This document shows positions 17,487 through 26,097 of a DNA stretch of 64,000 bases, in pieces. Location: NCBI RefSeq assembly GCF_003841505.1, contig NZ_REGA01000002.1:1-64000 (forward strand). The letters run 5' to 3'. Origin of the DNA: Natrarchaeobius chitinivorans. Its GTDB lineage: Archaea; Halobacteriota; Halobacteria; Halobacteriales; Natrialbaceae. The notes below the pieces were generated by a model. It was given only the letters and a program-made list of their open reading frames with translations. It had not been told where the DNA came from and made no database searches. How positions within the stretch are numbered: the first letter of the stretch is position 1; each line of letters opens with the position of its first letter. The translations under genes and the position numbers were made by a program.

Positions 17487-17620
17487 GGGGGTGCGTCTAA
17501 CTACGCCGTCCGGGACATTAATAGCGACCGGTTACTGTACCTCGTCGACATCGGTTTCAACGCCGAGCGTGTCGTCGGTTCAACGCCGAACGTGTCGTGG
17601 AGTTCGAGATGGACTGGTGC

Positions 17621-19354
17621 TCACTCGAGCAGCGATCCGTTTTCGTACTGATAGCCGGCGTCTTCGAACAGTGTGCGTACTTGCTCGACGTCGATTTCGC
17701 CATCGGTTCCGGGAAACTGCGGGAGTATCGGATCGGTTCTGTGCTCCCATCGATCGTCGCGAATACCGACCAGAGAACTAAACGAGTTCGCCGGTTGTGC
17801 AAAGCCGTCGAACAGCTCGGAAACCGTGTATTCGCGATCTATCAGCCGAGATAGGACTCGTCGAAAACGGGGGTTTCCGAGTTCCGAGTGGTGGACGTTG
17901 TATCCGATCATGTAAAACGAGTCCGTCTGGACGCTGGTCAGGCGGATCTCGTCGTGTGCGACGATAGGGGCGGTCTCTCCCGGTGGGATAGTCGTTGCAG
18001 TGAGATCTATCTCGCCGTCGAGGATCGCGTCGATCATCGCACCCGGATTCGGATCGATTCTGAACCGTATCCCCGAATACTGGGAGAACCCATCGAGGAC
18101 GAAAGGCCGGTCGGACGAAGAGTCACGAAACACGTGCTCGTCGAACGGCACCAGCTGGATGGCAGTGTCCGTGACCTCTCCGAGTTCGAAGGGGCCCGAT
18201 CCGATCAGTTCTTCGTCCTCGACCACGAGCGCCTCGGTCTGTCGCTGAGCGATTACTTCTGAACGGGGTTCCCAGATATGCTCGGGGAGAATCGGAATCG
18301 TAAGCGACCGAGTGCTAGCGGACCGAACGGTATTGCCGAACGAGAACCTGACCGTTCGAGAGTCGACACGGGTGACGTTTTCGGCGATGGTCTGTCGCCC
18401 TCGATATCGCGGAGCTGGAAGTCCGCCGTCGATATCTCCCATCGACGTATCCTGGATGAATCGATACGTAAACACCACGTCGTCTGCATCGATATCGGTT
18501 CCATCGTGCCACGACAGTCCATCCCGGAGCGTAATCGTCGCGGAGGTGCGTCCGGATTCCTCCCAGGTAACGTCCGATGCCAACCACGGGATCGACTCAC
18601 CCGACCGACGACGAACGAGCGGGTCGTACAGTAACCCGAGCAATCCGTCGATCCGATTGCGATCGACGATGATCGGGTTCAATCGCTCGGTTAGTCCCTC
18701 GCCGAAGACGCCAACCTCGAGCGGTCCGTCACGCGGCCCGTTCTCAGTTTCAGTCGACAGGATTCGGTAGAACTCGAGCGGTTCACGTGGACTGCTCGTG
18801 ATCGGGATATCCGCACTAACTGCGCCGATGTGGTGTGGGAAAACGACGACCGTATAGGGGGCAGTTTCTTCCAGATATTCGACGAGTTCGGCCATTGCGT
18901 TGTGGCGATCGCCCCTCGACGTTCGTTGTGACTCGAGGTGTTCGTCGGCGGTAACGTCCGAGTAGTGAAACGGGTTTTGCCATCCCCGTCCGCTGACGAA
19001 CTGCGAGTGAAGCAACTCGAACAGCGCATCGTACTCGTCGAAGCCGGGGTGACGAACGACGAAAACGTCGTAATCGCCCTCGAGGAGAATGTCACGGTAC
19101 AGTTCCGCTTTTGCGATCGGTTCGTGCGTCGCATCGATACCCGCTGCCTGATAATTTTCCCGCAGGTGACTCATGATCTTTGCTGCCGCCGCATCGTCGT
19201 CCGCAGGGACCGTTTTGATCGTGAGTTCCACCTGCTCGGGGGCAGTGTTTTCCGCACGCGTCCACAGCCGTTCGGAACAGCCGGCGAGAGCGCTGGCGGC
19301 GATTCCGCTTGCCCCAGCAAGCAGATTCCGCCGCGTCGGGTCGCCCTCGTCCAT
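17621..19354 (-). CDS. Peptide/nickel-type ABC substrate-binding lipoprotein (SBP family 5), orphan
   Basis: The 577-residue protein starts with a Tat signal TRRNLLAGASGIAASAL and lipobox AGC near residue 25. The mature part has the family-5 signature region ATITLRDGLSWHDGTDIDAD, then DVVFTYRFIQD, and the C-terminal FYMIGYNVHHSELGNPRFRR-type segment. It should bind peptides or other small solutes at the membrane surface. No permease or ATPase lies beside it, so it is an orphan binding protein that may share membrane partners from elsewhere. It is followed by a ~500-bp gap and a divergent CetZ gene. Confidence 0.9.
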   Translation of the reverse strand: MDEGDPTRRNLLAGASGIAASALAGCSERLWTRAENTAPEQVELTIKTVPADDDAAAAKIMSHLRENYQAAGIDATHEPIAKAELYRDILLEGDYDVFVVRHPGFDEYDALFELLHSQFVSGRGWQNPFHYSDVTADEHLESQRTSRGDRHNAMAELVEYLEETAPYTVVVFPHHIGAVSADIPITSSPREPLEFYRILSTETENGPRDGPLEVGVFGEGLTERLNPIIVDRNRIDGLLGLLYDPLVRRRSGESIPWLASDVTWEESGRTSATITLRDGLSWHDGTDIDADDVVFTYRFIQDTSMGDIDGGLPAPRYRGRQTIAENVTRVDSRTVRFSFGNTVRSASTRSLTIPILPEHIWEPRSEVIAQRQTEALVVEDEELIGSGPFELGEVTDTAIQLVPFDEHVFRDSSSDRPFVLDGFSQYSGIRFRIDPNPGAMIDAILDGEIDLTATTIPPGETAPIVAHDEIRLTSVQTDSFYMIGYNVHHSELGNPRFRRVLSRLIDREYTVSELFDGFAQPANSFSSLVGIRDDRWEHRTDPILPQFPGTDGEIDVEQVRTLFEDAGYQYENGSLLE

Positions 19355-19380
19355 GTGGCGGCATGTACGCCATCGCCGTG

Positions 19381-19852
19381 TATAGGACTTACTCTCGCGG
19401 CCGTTCCGACGGGCGGTTTGGCCTTTCCCTACCCGGACACGTTCGTAGACACTCAGAGTGTGAAGACGAGTATCGACTCCGTTCCGGGGAGAACTGTTCC
19501 TCGATTTCGATTCACGTCGTCCCGAACGGATCGTCTAGCGGAGTACATACCCAGGAGAAAGTCAGTGTCGCTGAACGGTCGTTAATCGACGACTATACCG
19601 ACATCTGGTACGACCACTGGACCCTGATAGTGTCGAGTTCAGGGGGTAGACGGAATGAGTGGCCGGTATCGATATTGAATGAAAAACGGGTCGATAGGTA
19701 GTTCGAACTGATTCTCTTTCCCTCGTATGTATGTAGTCCATAACAATGGTAGACATCGGCATCCATCGTGATGTGACATCAGTTTCCACGGTCAGCCGGT
19801 CCGTACTGTAGCCGGTACCGCCTGACCCAGGAAACGGTCACGAGAGATAATC
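19381..19852. other. Intergenic region upstream of cetZ and the peptide-binding protein gene
   Basis: About 470 bases without a supportable gene. Short open frames here have poor codon bias. It should hold the divergent promoters of the two flanking genes. TTTCCCTCGTATGTATGTAG at 19718-19737 and the run around 19740-19790 are the most AT-rich part. No inverted repeats or known motifs were recognised. Confidence 0.6.
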
Positions 19853-21013
19853 ATGAAACTCGCACTAATCGGCTTTGGTCAAGCTGGCGGGAAAATCGTC
19901 GACGAGTTCCTGACGTACGACGACGCGATCGGCGGCGGATTCATCGAAGCCGCTATCGCTGTCAATTCTGCGACGACGGACCTTCACGGCCTCGAACAGA
20001 TTCCCCAGAGTAATCGCGTTCTCATCGGACAGGCACGCGTCAAAGGTCACGGCGTCGGTGCCGACAACGAACTCGGCGCTGAAGTCACCGAAGAGGACAT
20101 CAGCGAGATTCAGGGTGCGATCGATCGGATTCCAATCCACGAAATCGACGCGTTCCTGATCGTCGCGGGAATGGGTGGTGGTACCGGCTCCGGTGGTGCC
20201 CCGGTCCTCGCAAGTCACCTCAAGGAAATCTACACCCAGCCCGTCTACGGGCTAGGAATCCTTCCAGCGACGGACGAGGGCGGAATATACACGCTCAACG
20301 CCGCCCGTTCGTTCCAGACGTTCGTTCGAGAAGTGGACAATCTGCTCGTCTTCGACAACGACGTCTGGCGCGATGCCGGCGAAACCGTCTCCGGCGGTTA
20401 CGATCGGATCAACAGAGAGATCGTCGAACGATTCGGACTCCTGTTCGCAGCGGGTGAGGTCAACCAGGGTGATCACGTCGCCGAGAGCGTTGTCGACTCC
20501 TCGGAAATCATCAACACGCTCGACGACGGCGTATCGACGATCGGGTACGCACGTGAAACCGTCGACACCTCAGGAAACGGTCTGCTTTCGTCGTTCCGAG
20601 AGACAGAAACGTTCGACGAAGGCGCTGCGACCAACCGCATGACGAGTCTCGTCCGAAAGGCAACGCTCGGTCGACTCACGCTCCCGTGCGACGTCGGCAG
20701 TGCAGACCGAGGCCTCGTCGTCTCGACGGGACCGCCGGAGCACCTGAACAGAAAAGGCGTCGAACGGGGGCGACAATGGCTCGAGGACGAAACCGGGAGC
20801 ATGGAGATACGGGGTGGAGACTATCCGATTCCGGATCGCAACGAAGTCGGGGCGATCGTCCTCCTCTCGGGCGTAACCGACGTCCCCCGAATCGACCAGC
20901 TCCAGCAAGTCGCGATCGAAGCACAGGACACGACCGAAATGGTCCGCGCACAGGCCCAGGAGGACTTCGCGTCGCTGGTCGACACCGGTGACGAAATCGA
21001 CGCCCTGTTCTGA
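19853..21013 (+). CDS. cetZ: CetZ, tubulin-superfamily cell-shape protein
   Basis: The 386-residue protein is a GTP-binding tubulin/FtsZ superfamily member of the haloarchaeal CetZ group, which controls cell shape and motility. The N-terminal MKLALIGFGQAGGKIVDEF is the CetZ type. The tubulin signature is VAGMGGGTGSGGAP at about residue 104, followed by APVLASHLKEI. The T7-like catalytic loop is around VFDNDVWRDAG. It lacks the long C-terminal tail of FtsZ. Its promoter must be in the preceding gap. It sits with no other cytoskeletal gene; the salactin-like gene is ~35 kb away. Confidence 0.95.
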   Translation: MKLALIGFGQAGGKIVDEFLTYDDAIGGGFIEAAIAVNSATTDLHGLEQIPQSNRVLIGQARVKGHGVGADNELGAEVTEEDISEIQGAIDRIPIHEIDAFLIVAGMGGGTGSGGAPVLASHLKEIYTQPVYGLGILPATDEGGIYTLNAARSFQTFVREVDNLLVFDNDVWRDAGETVSGGYDRINREIVERFGLLFAAGEVNQGDHVAESVVDSSEIINTLDDGVSTIGYARETVDTSGNGLLSSFRETETFDEGAATNRMTSLVRKATLGRLTLPCDVGSADRGLVVSTGPPEHLNRKGVERGRQWLEDETGSMEIRGGDYPIPDRNEVGAIVLLSGVTDVPRIDQLQQVAIEAQDTTEMVRAQAQEDFASLVDTGDEIDALF

Positions 21014-21377
21014 GAGGCCGATTGACGACCCCATTCTCACTCGAGCGGTTCCGTCGACTTCTGAGACGTCTCCCGTCTCTCGTTGCCGTGTGATCCCAGC
21101 CTGTTTGGAATCGCACTGACACGTCGCTCCACCAGAGCGTACGACAGGAGAGTACGGAGACGAGCAGCGTGACGGAAGGTGAACCTGTCCCACGGGCTAT
21201 TGTGTGAACGTCGCCGTTCGAGTTCGGTCGCCGAAGTGCGTTACGTTGTACCAAACGCTGTAAATGAGTTATTTCGACGCGTTTCGGACGTCAGTATTCT
21301 CGAGAAGAATGTCTATTATTCGTGTTATTCACGGTAGCACGACAATAACGAACTACGATATCGAAAACGGTTGGATC
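21014..21377. other. Intergenic region downstream of cetZ
   Basis: About 360 bases with no supportable gene. The first part is GC-rich trailing sequence and the last ~100 bases (21260-21377) are AT-rich, with CTATTATTCGTGTTATTCACG, a likely promoter for the zinc-ribbon gene at 21378. Confidence 0.6.
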
Positions 21378-21569
21378 ATGAGTAGTCAACGACGTTCGAG
21401 CCAGAAATCGCAATCGACGATGCGACGAGCGGTCAAATCGGTTCTCTTTCGAACCGACGACTCGACGACGGTCGAGGAGTGTCGTCGGTGCGGAAAGACG
21501 ATCGAAAGCACGCAGAGTGAGTGTCCCCTCTGTGAGTGCGAGGATATCGTTACGTATCGAATACGGTAG
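21378..21569 (+). CDS. Small zinc-ribbon protein
   Basis: The 63-residue protein starts MSSQRRSSQKSQSTMRRAVK and ends with one zinc ribbon: CRRCGKTIES and CPLCECEDI, with CxxC knuckles about 15 residues apart. The N-terminal half is basic and Ser/Gln-rich, suggesting nucleic-acid contact. An in-frame upstream ATG at 21264 gives a longer product, but that part is less coding-like. Its last 20 bp overlap the end of the convergent mptE gene. Confidence 0.72.
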   Translation: MSSQRRSSQKSQSTMRRAVKSVLFRTDDSTTVEECRRCGKTIESTQSECPLCECEDIVTYRIR

Positions 21570-22242
21570 CGATATCGTCGCGTCTTCCGTCGAGAATCTC
21601 GAAGCGTTCGTCCCGCCGCCGCTCGAGTACGTACAGCAACCGCTTTGCCCACTCCAGCTTCCGGGCTTTCCTCGGACCGACGGTCGGATCTTCGAAGTCC
21701 CAGCCCGCGAATACGATCCGGTCTGCACCCAAGTAGTCGGCGAGAAACGCGGCCCTGTCGCCGTCGGTGAAGCCGCCGAAATTCCGGACCGGTCCCCGGG
21801 GTTTCGCCTGCGTGGTCGGGAGAACGTATTCGCCGTTACACTCGGGAACGACGCGGCGAACCCAGGGAATGTTGTCGCCGTGTGCGTGTATCGCGACCGG
21901 GACGCCGCGTTCGGTGAGTCGGCGTACCGTCTCCGGGTTCTTGTCGAGGTCCGTCACCATACAGTTGGCGTCGATACCGCGGCGTTCCAGATCGTCCGTG
22001 GCGGTCGATGCGGTGAAGACGACGTCGGCATCGCGGGCCCGATCGAGTTCCACCGCTTCTCCGAGTGACGGGCCTGCGCCGACGACGGCGACCGTTTTCT
22101 CTTTTACGCTCGAGAGGGTGTCGAGGTCGAACGGCTCGGTCAACGATGCGAGCAAATCCCGGGCTCGTTCGTCTTCCGCCCGGTCGAACCCGAAGTCGTC
22201 GACGATCGCCTCGTACAGCGGCTCCCACTCCTCGAACTCCAT
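21550..22242 (-). CDS. mptE: 6-hydroxymethyl-7,8-dihydropterin pyrophosphokinase, MptE type
   Basis: The 230-residue protein belongs to the archaeal MptE (DUF115) family, which transfers diphosphate from ATP to 6-hydroxymethyldihydropterin in place of bacterial FolK. It has VAVVGAGPSLGEAVELDRA near residue 50, then DVVFTASTATDDLERRGI, TDLDKNPETVRRLTERG and GGFTDGDRAAFLADYLGA. Pterin and folate synthesis are supported by folP, the next gene on the same strand. A 615-bp repeat-rich gap separates the two, so co-transcription is uncertain. Confidence 0.92.
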   Translation of the reverse strand: MEFEEWEPLYEAIVDDFGFDRAEDERARDLLASLTEPFDLDTLSSVKEKTVAVVGAGPSLGEAVELDRARDADVVFTASTATDDLERRGIDANCMVTDLDKNPETVRRLTERGVPVAIHAHGDNIPWVRRVVPECNGEYVLPTTQAKPRGPVRNFGGFTDGDRAAFLADYLGADRIVFAGWDFEDPTVGPRKARKLEWAKRLLYVLERRRDERFEILDGRRDDIATVFDT

Positions 22243-22301
22243 TACGATCGAACACTCGTGCTCGAGCCGTGAGTGTGTTCCTATCCCGGACGGAATCTAG
22301 C

Positions 22302-22359
22302 GATCCCGCCACTACGGGAACGTCGGTGCCGATATCGCCACTACGGGGACGTCGGTCCG
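22302..22359. repeat. Two-copy tandem repeat, unit 29 bp
   Basis: Units at 22302 and 22331 share GAT(C/A)(C/T)CGCCACTACGGG(A/G)A. The repeat lies between mptE and folP and is not in a gene. Confidence 0.75.
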
Positions 22360-22659
22360 ACGATCGACAGACGAGCTGCACCGCTCACAGCGTACACTGT
22401 CGGCACTTGTCGACGTAACACCACAATAATTCCGTGTTGTGGGCCGGGAATTGCCTCCAAAGTACCCCTACCCGGGAGGCCGCCCGGCGTCCACTCCCTC
22501 ATTTCGAAGCCTCCGCCATAAGCTTTCTCTTACTGCAGCAAGTTGTCGAGTTCGTCCTCGAGCGATCCGATCGGGCTAAATCACGGCAATAGTCGAGGTA
22601 TCGAACAACTGCACCGACTGACACCCTCATCGGTGATCAGCCCGGCGGTCAGGCGTGAA

Positions 22660-22747
22660 CTGATACGAATTACTGTACCGATGTCCCGGCGTACCTGCCG
22701 TCCGGGTCGCGGGTACGACGGCAATGACGTGCAGTAAACCGTCTGAC
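22660..22747 (+). repeat. Dispersed palindromic repeat, copy C
   Basis: The head is CTGATACGAATTACTGTACC. The centre, CCGGCGTACCTGCCGTCCGG, pairs in part with GTACGACGGCAATGACGTGC, and the tail GCAGTAAACCGTCTGAC shows the family end. It is not docked on a gene's stop codon. A 22-bp copy of its tail (GACGTGCAGTAAACCGTCTG plus AC) recurs at 22774-22795. Confidence 0.85.
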
Positions 22748-22773
22748 ATGAGTTACCGTGTACCGTCTGATGT

Positions 22774-22795
22774 GACGTGCAGTAAACCGTCTGAC
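22774..22795 (+). repeat. Exact 22-bp duplication of the copy C tail
   Basis: Positions 22774-22795 are identical to 22726-22747, the last part of palindromic repeat copy C. The intervening ~26 bases again read ACCGTCTGATGTGACGTG, suggesting partial internal expansion. Confidence 0.85.
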
Positions 22796-22857
22796 GTGCT
22801 GTGGCTCCCATATCGTTCGGACCTGAACGTGGGTCCTACCGGAGGCGGTCGATCACA

Positions 22858-23751
22858 TCACGACGATTGAGATTCTCGGTACGCGCTCGAGCGGTCGGAA
22901 AAGGCCCACCCGATACGTGCCGCGTCACGCGTTTCGGCGACGTCGTGCGTTCGAACGACGTCCGCCCCCCGCTCGACGGCCAGCGAGGTAGCCGCGAGAC
23001 TCGCGGGAAGTCGCTCGTCCGTCTCGCGATCGACGATTTCACCGAGGAAGTTCTTCCGGTTGATCGAAACGAGCATCGGTTGCTCGAGCGTCCGGAACTC
23101 GGAGAGTCGGCGGAACGTTTCGCGGTCGTCCTCGAGTGTCTGCGCGTCGCTCCACCGGCCGAAGGCGGGGTCGACGATCGTCTGGTCCGTGATACCGTTC
23201 TGTTTCAACGCTTCGAGGACTTGATCGACGTAATCCGCACTCTCCGCCCACTCGGGAGTGTTTCTCGCCGCCCAGTCAGTCTCCTCGACCGCCCCGGGCC
23301 GCTCGAGGTCGGGTGGACTCGCCATCTTCACCACGGCGGCGTCGTACTCGGCACAGACGGTCGGCATCTCCGGGTCTGCGAACCCACAGATGTCGTTGAC
23401 CATGTCGAACCCCCGTGAGAGGGCCTCCTCGGCTACTTCCGCATACCGGGTTTCGATCGAGAAAATCGTATCAGCCGACACGCTCTCGATCGTTTCGAGA
23501 GCGATCCCGAGTCGTTCGAGTTCCTCGTCGGCCGAACAGACGTCGAACCGTTTATTTGCGGACTCGAGGCCGATGTCGACGATGTCCGCACCTTCGGCGA
23601 TCAACTCCTCGTCGACGTATCGAGCTGCTTCGGCTGGGTCGTCGTAGACGCTCGGGTCGTACGGTGACTCCTCGCTAACGTTCAACACGCCCATGATCCG
23701 GGGCGGGTACTCGTCTCCGATACCGAGCCCCGCTGCATCGACGCTGTTCAT
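22858..23751 (-). CDS. folP: Dihydropteroate synthase
   Basis: The 297-residue protein is a TIM-barrel dihydropteroate synthase. The N-terminal PRIMGVLNVSEESPYD has the NVxxxS loop, GADIVDIGLESANKR is the (phospho)pterin binding region, and DMVNDICGF follows. VSINRKNFLGEIV provides the basic loop near residue 232. It joins 6-hydroxymethyldihydropterin diphosphate to p-aminobenzoate. The ATG at 23751 gives normal length. The open frame continues 47 codons upstream through a 30-bp tandem repeat, giving three near-identical GASTEGLFRI blocks; I treat those as untranslated. Confidence 0.92.
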   Translation of the reverse strand: MNSVDAAGLGIGDEYPPRIMGVLNVSEESPYDPSVYDDPAEAARYVDEELIAEGADIVDIGLESANKRFDVCSADEELERLGIALETIESVSADTIFSIETRYAEVAEEALSRGFDMVNDICGFADPEMPTVCAEYDAAVVKMASPPDLERPGAVEETDWAARNTPEWAESADYVDQVLEALKQNGITDQTIVDPAFGRWSDAQTLEDDRETFRRLSEFRTLEQPMLVSINRKNFLGEIVDRETDERLPASLAATSLAVERGADVVRTHDVAETRDAARIGWAFSDRSSAYRESQSS

Positions 23752-23816
23752 AGGGCCGATTGGAGGAGAACGGTGATAGGGGAACCGATTGCGGTGAACG
23801 ACGACAGCACCGGCTC

Positions 23817-23900
23817 CAGTGGATGCCCCAATACGAAATAAGCCCTCAGTGGATGCCCCAATACGAAATAAGCCCTCAGTGGATGCCCCCACCCGAAAAG
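23817..23900. repeat. 30-bp tandem repeat, two full units and one partial
   Basis: Two exact units at 23817-23846 and 23847-23876 each start CAGTGGATGCCCCAATACGA, and a degenerate third follows at 23877-23900. It lies in the ~150-bp gap between the Orc1/Cdc6 stop and the folP start. Read on the minus strand, each unit is an exact 10-codon in-frame block. Confidence 0.95.
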
Positions 23901-23904
23901 TCCC

Positions 23905-25161
23905 TTACCCGAGTTTCGTTCGATCCTCGGTCTCCTCGGCGTCCTCGAGGACGGCGAGACGCGAGTCTCGAAGCAGGACTTTCTTGACGATCGACGGGTT
24001 CTCGAGCAAGCGATGTTTCGCGTGCGCGCCGCGTCCGCGACCCCGTCCTTCCCGCTCGGACTGAATAACGTTGAGGAAGTTCTGTTCCTGGAGTATCTCC
24101 TGGACGCGTCGTTCCGAAAGAACGTCGAAATCGAGTCGGCGAGCGATCTCTTTGTACTGGTTGTAGATGATCTTCGTCGGAAACTCCTTCTGGCTGCTGT
24201 TTTCGGTAAGCAGTGTCAGCGAGTAGAGGATCGCCTTCGCCTGTTGGGGAGAACCCTCGATCAGTTCGTTGAACCTATCGGCTTCGGTCTTCTCTTTGGC
24301 GTCTCGGACGTGCTCTGCCGTTACACGGGTATCCGTTCGCTTTTTCGCGATCCGTCCCGCGTTGCGGAGGATATCGATCGCTTTCCGCGCGTCGCCGTGT
24401 TCCTGTGCGGCGAGTGCAGCAGTCAGCGGGATTACGTCGTCCGAGAGAACCCCATCGTGAAACGCGTCCCGACGCTTCTCGAGAATTTCGACGAGTTGAT
24501 TGGCATCGTACGGCGAAAAGACGAGTTCGTCGCGCGAGAGACTCGACTTGACCCGTTCGGAGAGGTGATCTGGAAAGTCGATCTTGTTCGAGATTCCGAT
24601 GATGCCGATGCTCGAGTTCGAAATCCGTCGGTTCTCCCCCGCCCGAGAGAGTTTCCGGAGGACTTCGTCGTCCTCGAGCATATCGATTTCGTCAAGGATA
24701 ACGATCGTGACGTCGGTACAGCGGTCGACGGCCTGCCAGAGCCGTTTGTAGTAGTCGCCGGTGCCGAGTCCTCGGTCGGGAACGGAGACCCCGCTTTCCG
24801 TCGAGTCGTTGACGATCTGGGCGATCGTCTTGATGATCGACGCCTCCGTGTTCTGCTCGCCACAGTCGATGAAGGCGTACTTTACCGTGACGTCGTCGCG
24901 TTGAGCCTCGGAAATCACTCGCTTGGTGACCGACCGCGAGATGAGTGATTTGCCGGTCCCCGTCTTGCCGAAGATAAACAGGTGGTTGGGCTCGCTCCCG
25001 AAGATAGCCGGGTTCATGGCGTCCGCGACTCGTTGCATCTGCTCGTCGCGTCCGACGATTCGGTCGGGACCGGGCAGGTGCGTGATCTCGAGCAATCGCT
25101 CGTCTGCAAACACCGGATCGTCGTACCGAAAGAGGGGATCACGTTCGTCGTTGGCGGACAT
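23905..25161 (-). CDS. Orc1/Cdc6-type replication initiator
   Basis: The 418-residue protein is an AAA+ ATPase with C-terminal winged helix. The N-terminal PGPDRIVGRDEQMQRVADAM is the family entry motif. Walker A is FGKTGTGKSLISRS near residue 66, Walker B VTIVILDEIDMLEDDE near 150, sensor 1 IGISNKIDF and sensor 2 GDARKAIDILRNAG. The C-terminal half is the DNA-binding winged helix (KIIYNQYKEIARRLDFDVLS). It should recognise origin DNA; the upstream 1.2 kb carries inverted repeats consistent with an origin. Which paralogue this is cannot be decided from the sequence. Confidence 0.96.
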   Translation of the reverse strand: MSANDERDPLFRYDDPVFADERLLEITHLPGPDRIVGRDEQMQRVADAMNPAIFGSEPNHLFIFGKTGTGKSLISRSVTKRVISEAQRDDVTVKYAFIDCGEQNTEASIIKTIAQIVNDSTESGVSVPDRGLGTGDYYKRLWQAVDRCTDVTIVILDEIDMLEDDEVLRKLSRAGENRRISNSSIGIIGISNKIDFPDHLSERVKSSLSRDELVFSPYDANQLVEILEKRRDAFHDGVLSDDVIPLTAALAAQEHGDARKAIDILRNAGRIAKKRTDTRVTAEHVRDAKEKTEADRFNELIEGSPQQAKAILYSLTLLTENSSQKEFPTKIIYNQYKEIARRLDFDVLSERRVQEILQEQNFLNVIQSEREGRGRGRGAHAKHRLLENPSIVKKVLLRDSRLAVLEDAEETEDRTKLG

Positions 25162-25213
25162 TCCAGTGTCCCACGTCTTTCAACCGGACTGGTATAAAGG
25201 TATAGGGTTCGAT

Positions 25214-25229
25214 CGCGGATGTAAATTCC
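25214..25229 (+). repeat. ORB-like partial repeat E
   Basis: CGCGGATGTAAATTCC at 25214-25229 shares the core with the copies at 25571, 25911, 26013 and 26064. It is the closest to the Orc1/Cdc6 start and lacks the GGGGACACACC half. Confidence 0.45.
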
Positions 25230-25459
25230 ACTGGTGAGCAGCTAAACCCACTGTTTTGGTCATATCGGTGGAGTGAGTGTCGAATCGCCCACATCGCGCT
25301 TGTGACCACGGGTTTGGGGACCGATCGATGGAACCGCTCGTGCTGATGTTGTGCATCGTCGACGCACGAGCACGACCGTCCGGTCGTCCCACCTGCAATC
25401 CGGTACGAGCAGACAGCGCCGGTCGTTACAGCGGTAGCGAGGCGAAATCCCTCCCCTTC

Positions 25460-25524
25460 ACAGTAGTTGCTGATTCGATCAGGAAAGTCAGTGAGGATTG
25501 AAGTCTCGTATCAGCAACTACTGT
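25460..25524. repeat. Perfect 15-bp inverted repeat in the origin region
   Basis: Arms ACAGTAGTTGCTGAT (25460-25474) and ATCAGCAACTACTGT (25510-25524) are exact inverses separated by 35 bp. Confidence 0.9.
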
Positions 25525-25570
25525 TTAGGGGTGGGAGGAGGTCAATATCGGTCGAAACGCATCCCACGCT

Positions 25571-25594
25571 GACACCCCCCTCGCGTATGTAATA
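25571..25594 (+). repeat. ORB-like repeat A
   Basis: The copy reads GACACCCCCCTCGCGTATGT followed by AATA. It matches the larger copies, with CACCCCCCTCGCG shared with the copy at 25911. Confidence 0.6.
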
Positions 25595-25848
25595 CAAAAC
25601 CGTACGCAGGCTATCTCTACGGTATGCGCGATATTTCCACAGTGCGCGGGCTATCTTCACCAGCGACGATAGGTCGGCCATTTTTCTCCAACCGCTTCCG
25701 GAGCGGAGTGTGTGTCAGAGAGCCACGGACGAAAACAGACGGGAGTGGCTCGCTCGAGCGATCGGTAGTCCCACGCTCTGGTTTGCACACCGAACGTGGT
25801 GATTGGCATCCGAAATGGTGATTGTCCCAATGTGGGCGTGGGCGTAGC

Positions 25849-25912
25849 GACCGTCGATGGCTACTATCAGTACGGATGCTGACCGTCGATGGCTACTATC
25901 AGTACGGATGCT
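25849..25912 (+). repeat. 32-bp tandem duplication in the origin region
   Basis: Two adjacent identical units, each beginning GACCGTCGATGGCTACTATC, occupy 25849-25880 and 25881-25912, directly before ORB-like copy B. Confidence 0.9.
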
Positions 25913-25944
25913 CGAGGGGACACACCCCCCTCGCGGATGTAACG
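25911..25944 (+). repeat. ORB-like repeat B (full length)
   Basis: A 34-bp element starts CTCGAGGGGACACACCCCCC and ends CGCGGATGTAACG. Its reverse complement is matched at 26064-26097 with 30 of 34 positions identical, so B and C form a convergent pair. Confidence 0.7.
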
Positions 25945-26012
25945 TCGAATCCGTGGGGTGGGGCCGAACAGACCAGCAATAGAGGTCAAGTGGCGAACTA
26001 TTTCGAGCGTAT

Positions 26013-26035
26013 TTACATCCGCGATGGTGGTGTGT
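26013..26035 (-). repeat. ORB-like repeat D
   Basis: On the minus strand it reads ACACACCACCATCGCGGATG then TAA, matching the ACACACC..CGCGGATGTAA core of copy B. Confidence 0.6.
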
Positions 26036-26063
26036 TGCGAAACAGTACTACCGTACGAAACAC

Positions 26064-26097
26064 CGTTACAAACGCGAGGTAGGTGTGTCCCCTCGAG
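26064..26097 (-). repeat. ORB-like repeat C (full length)
   Basis: On the minus strand it begins CTCGAGGGGACACACCTACC and ends CGCGTTTGTAACG. It differs from copy B at 4 of 34 positions (two doublets) and is in the opposite orientation ~120 bp away. Confidence 0.7.

Noticed and set aside
22660-22747. Stop-codon docking of repeat copy C
   Set aside because: No supportable gene ends at its TGA, so it was not counted with the three docked copies.
23817-23900. CRISPR array
   Set aside because: The units are adjacent with no spacers and only two full copies. It is a plain tandem repeat.
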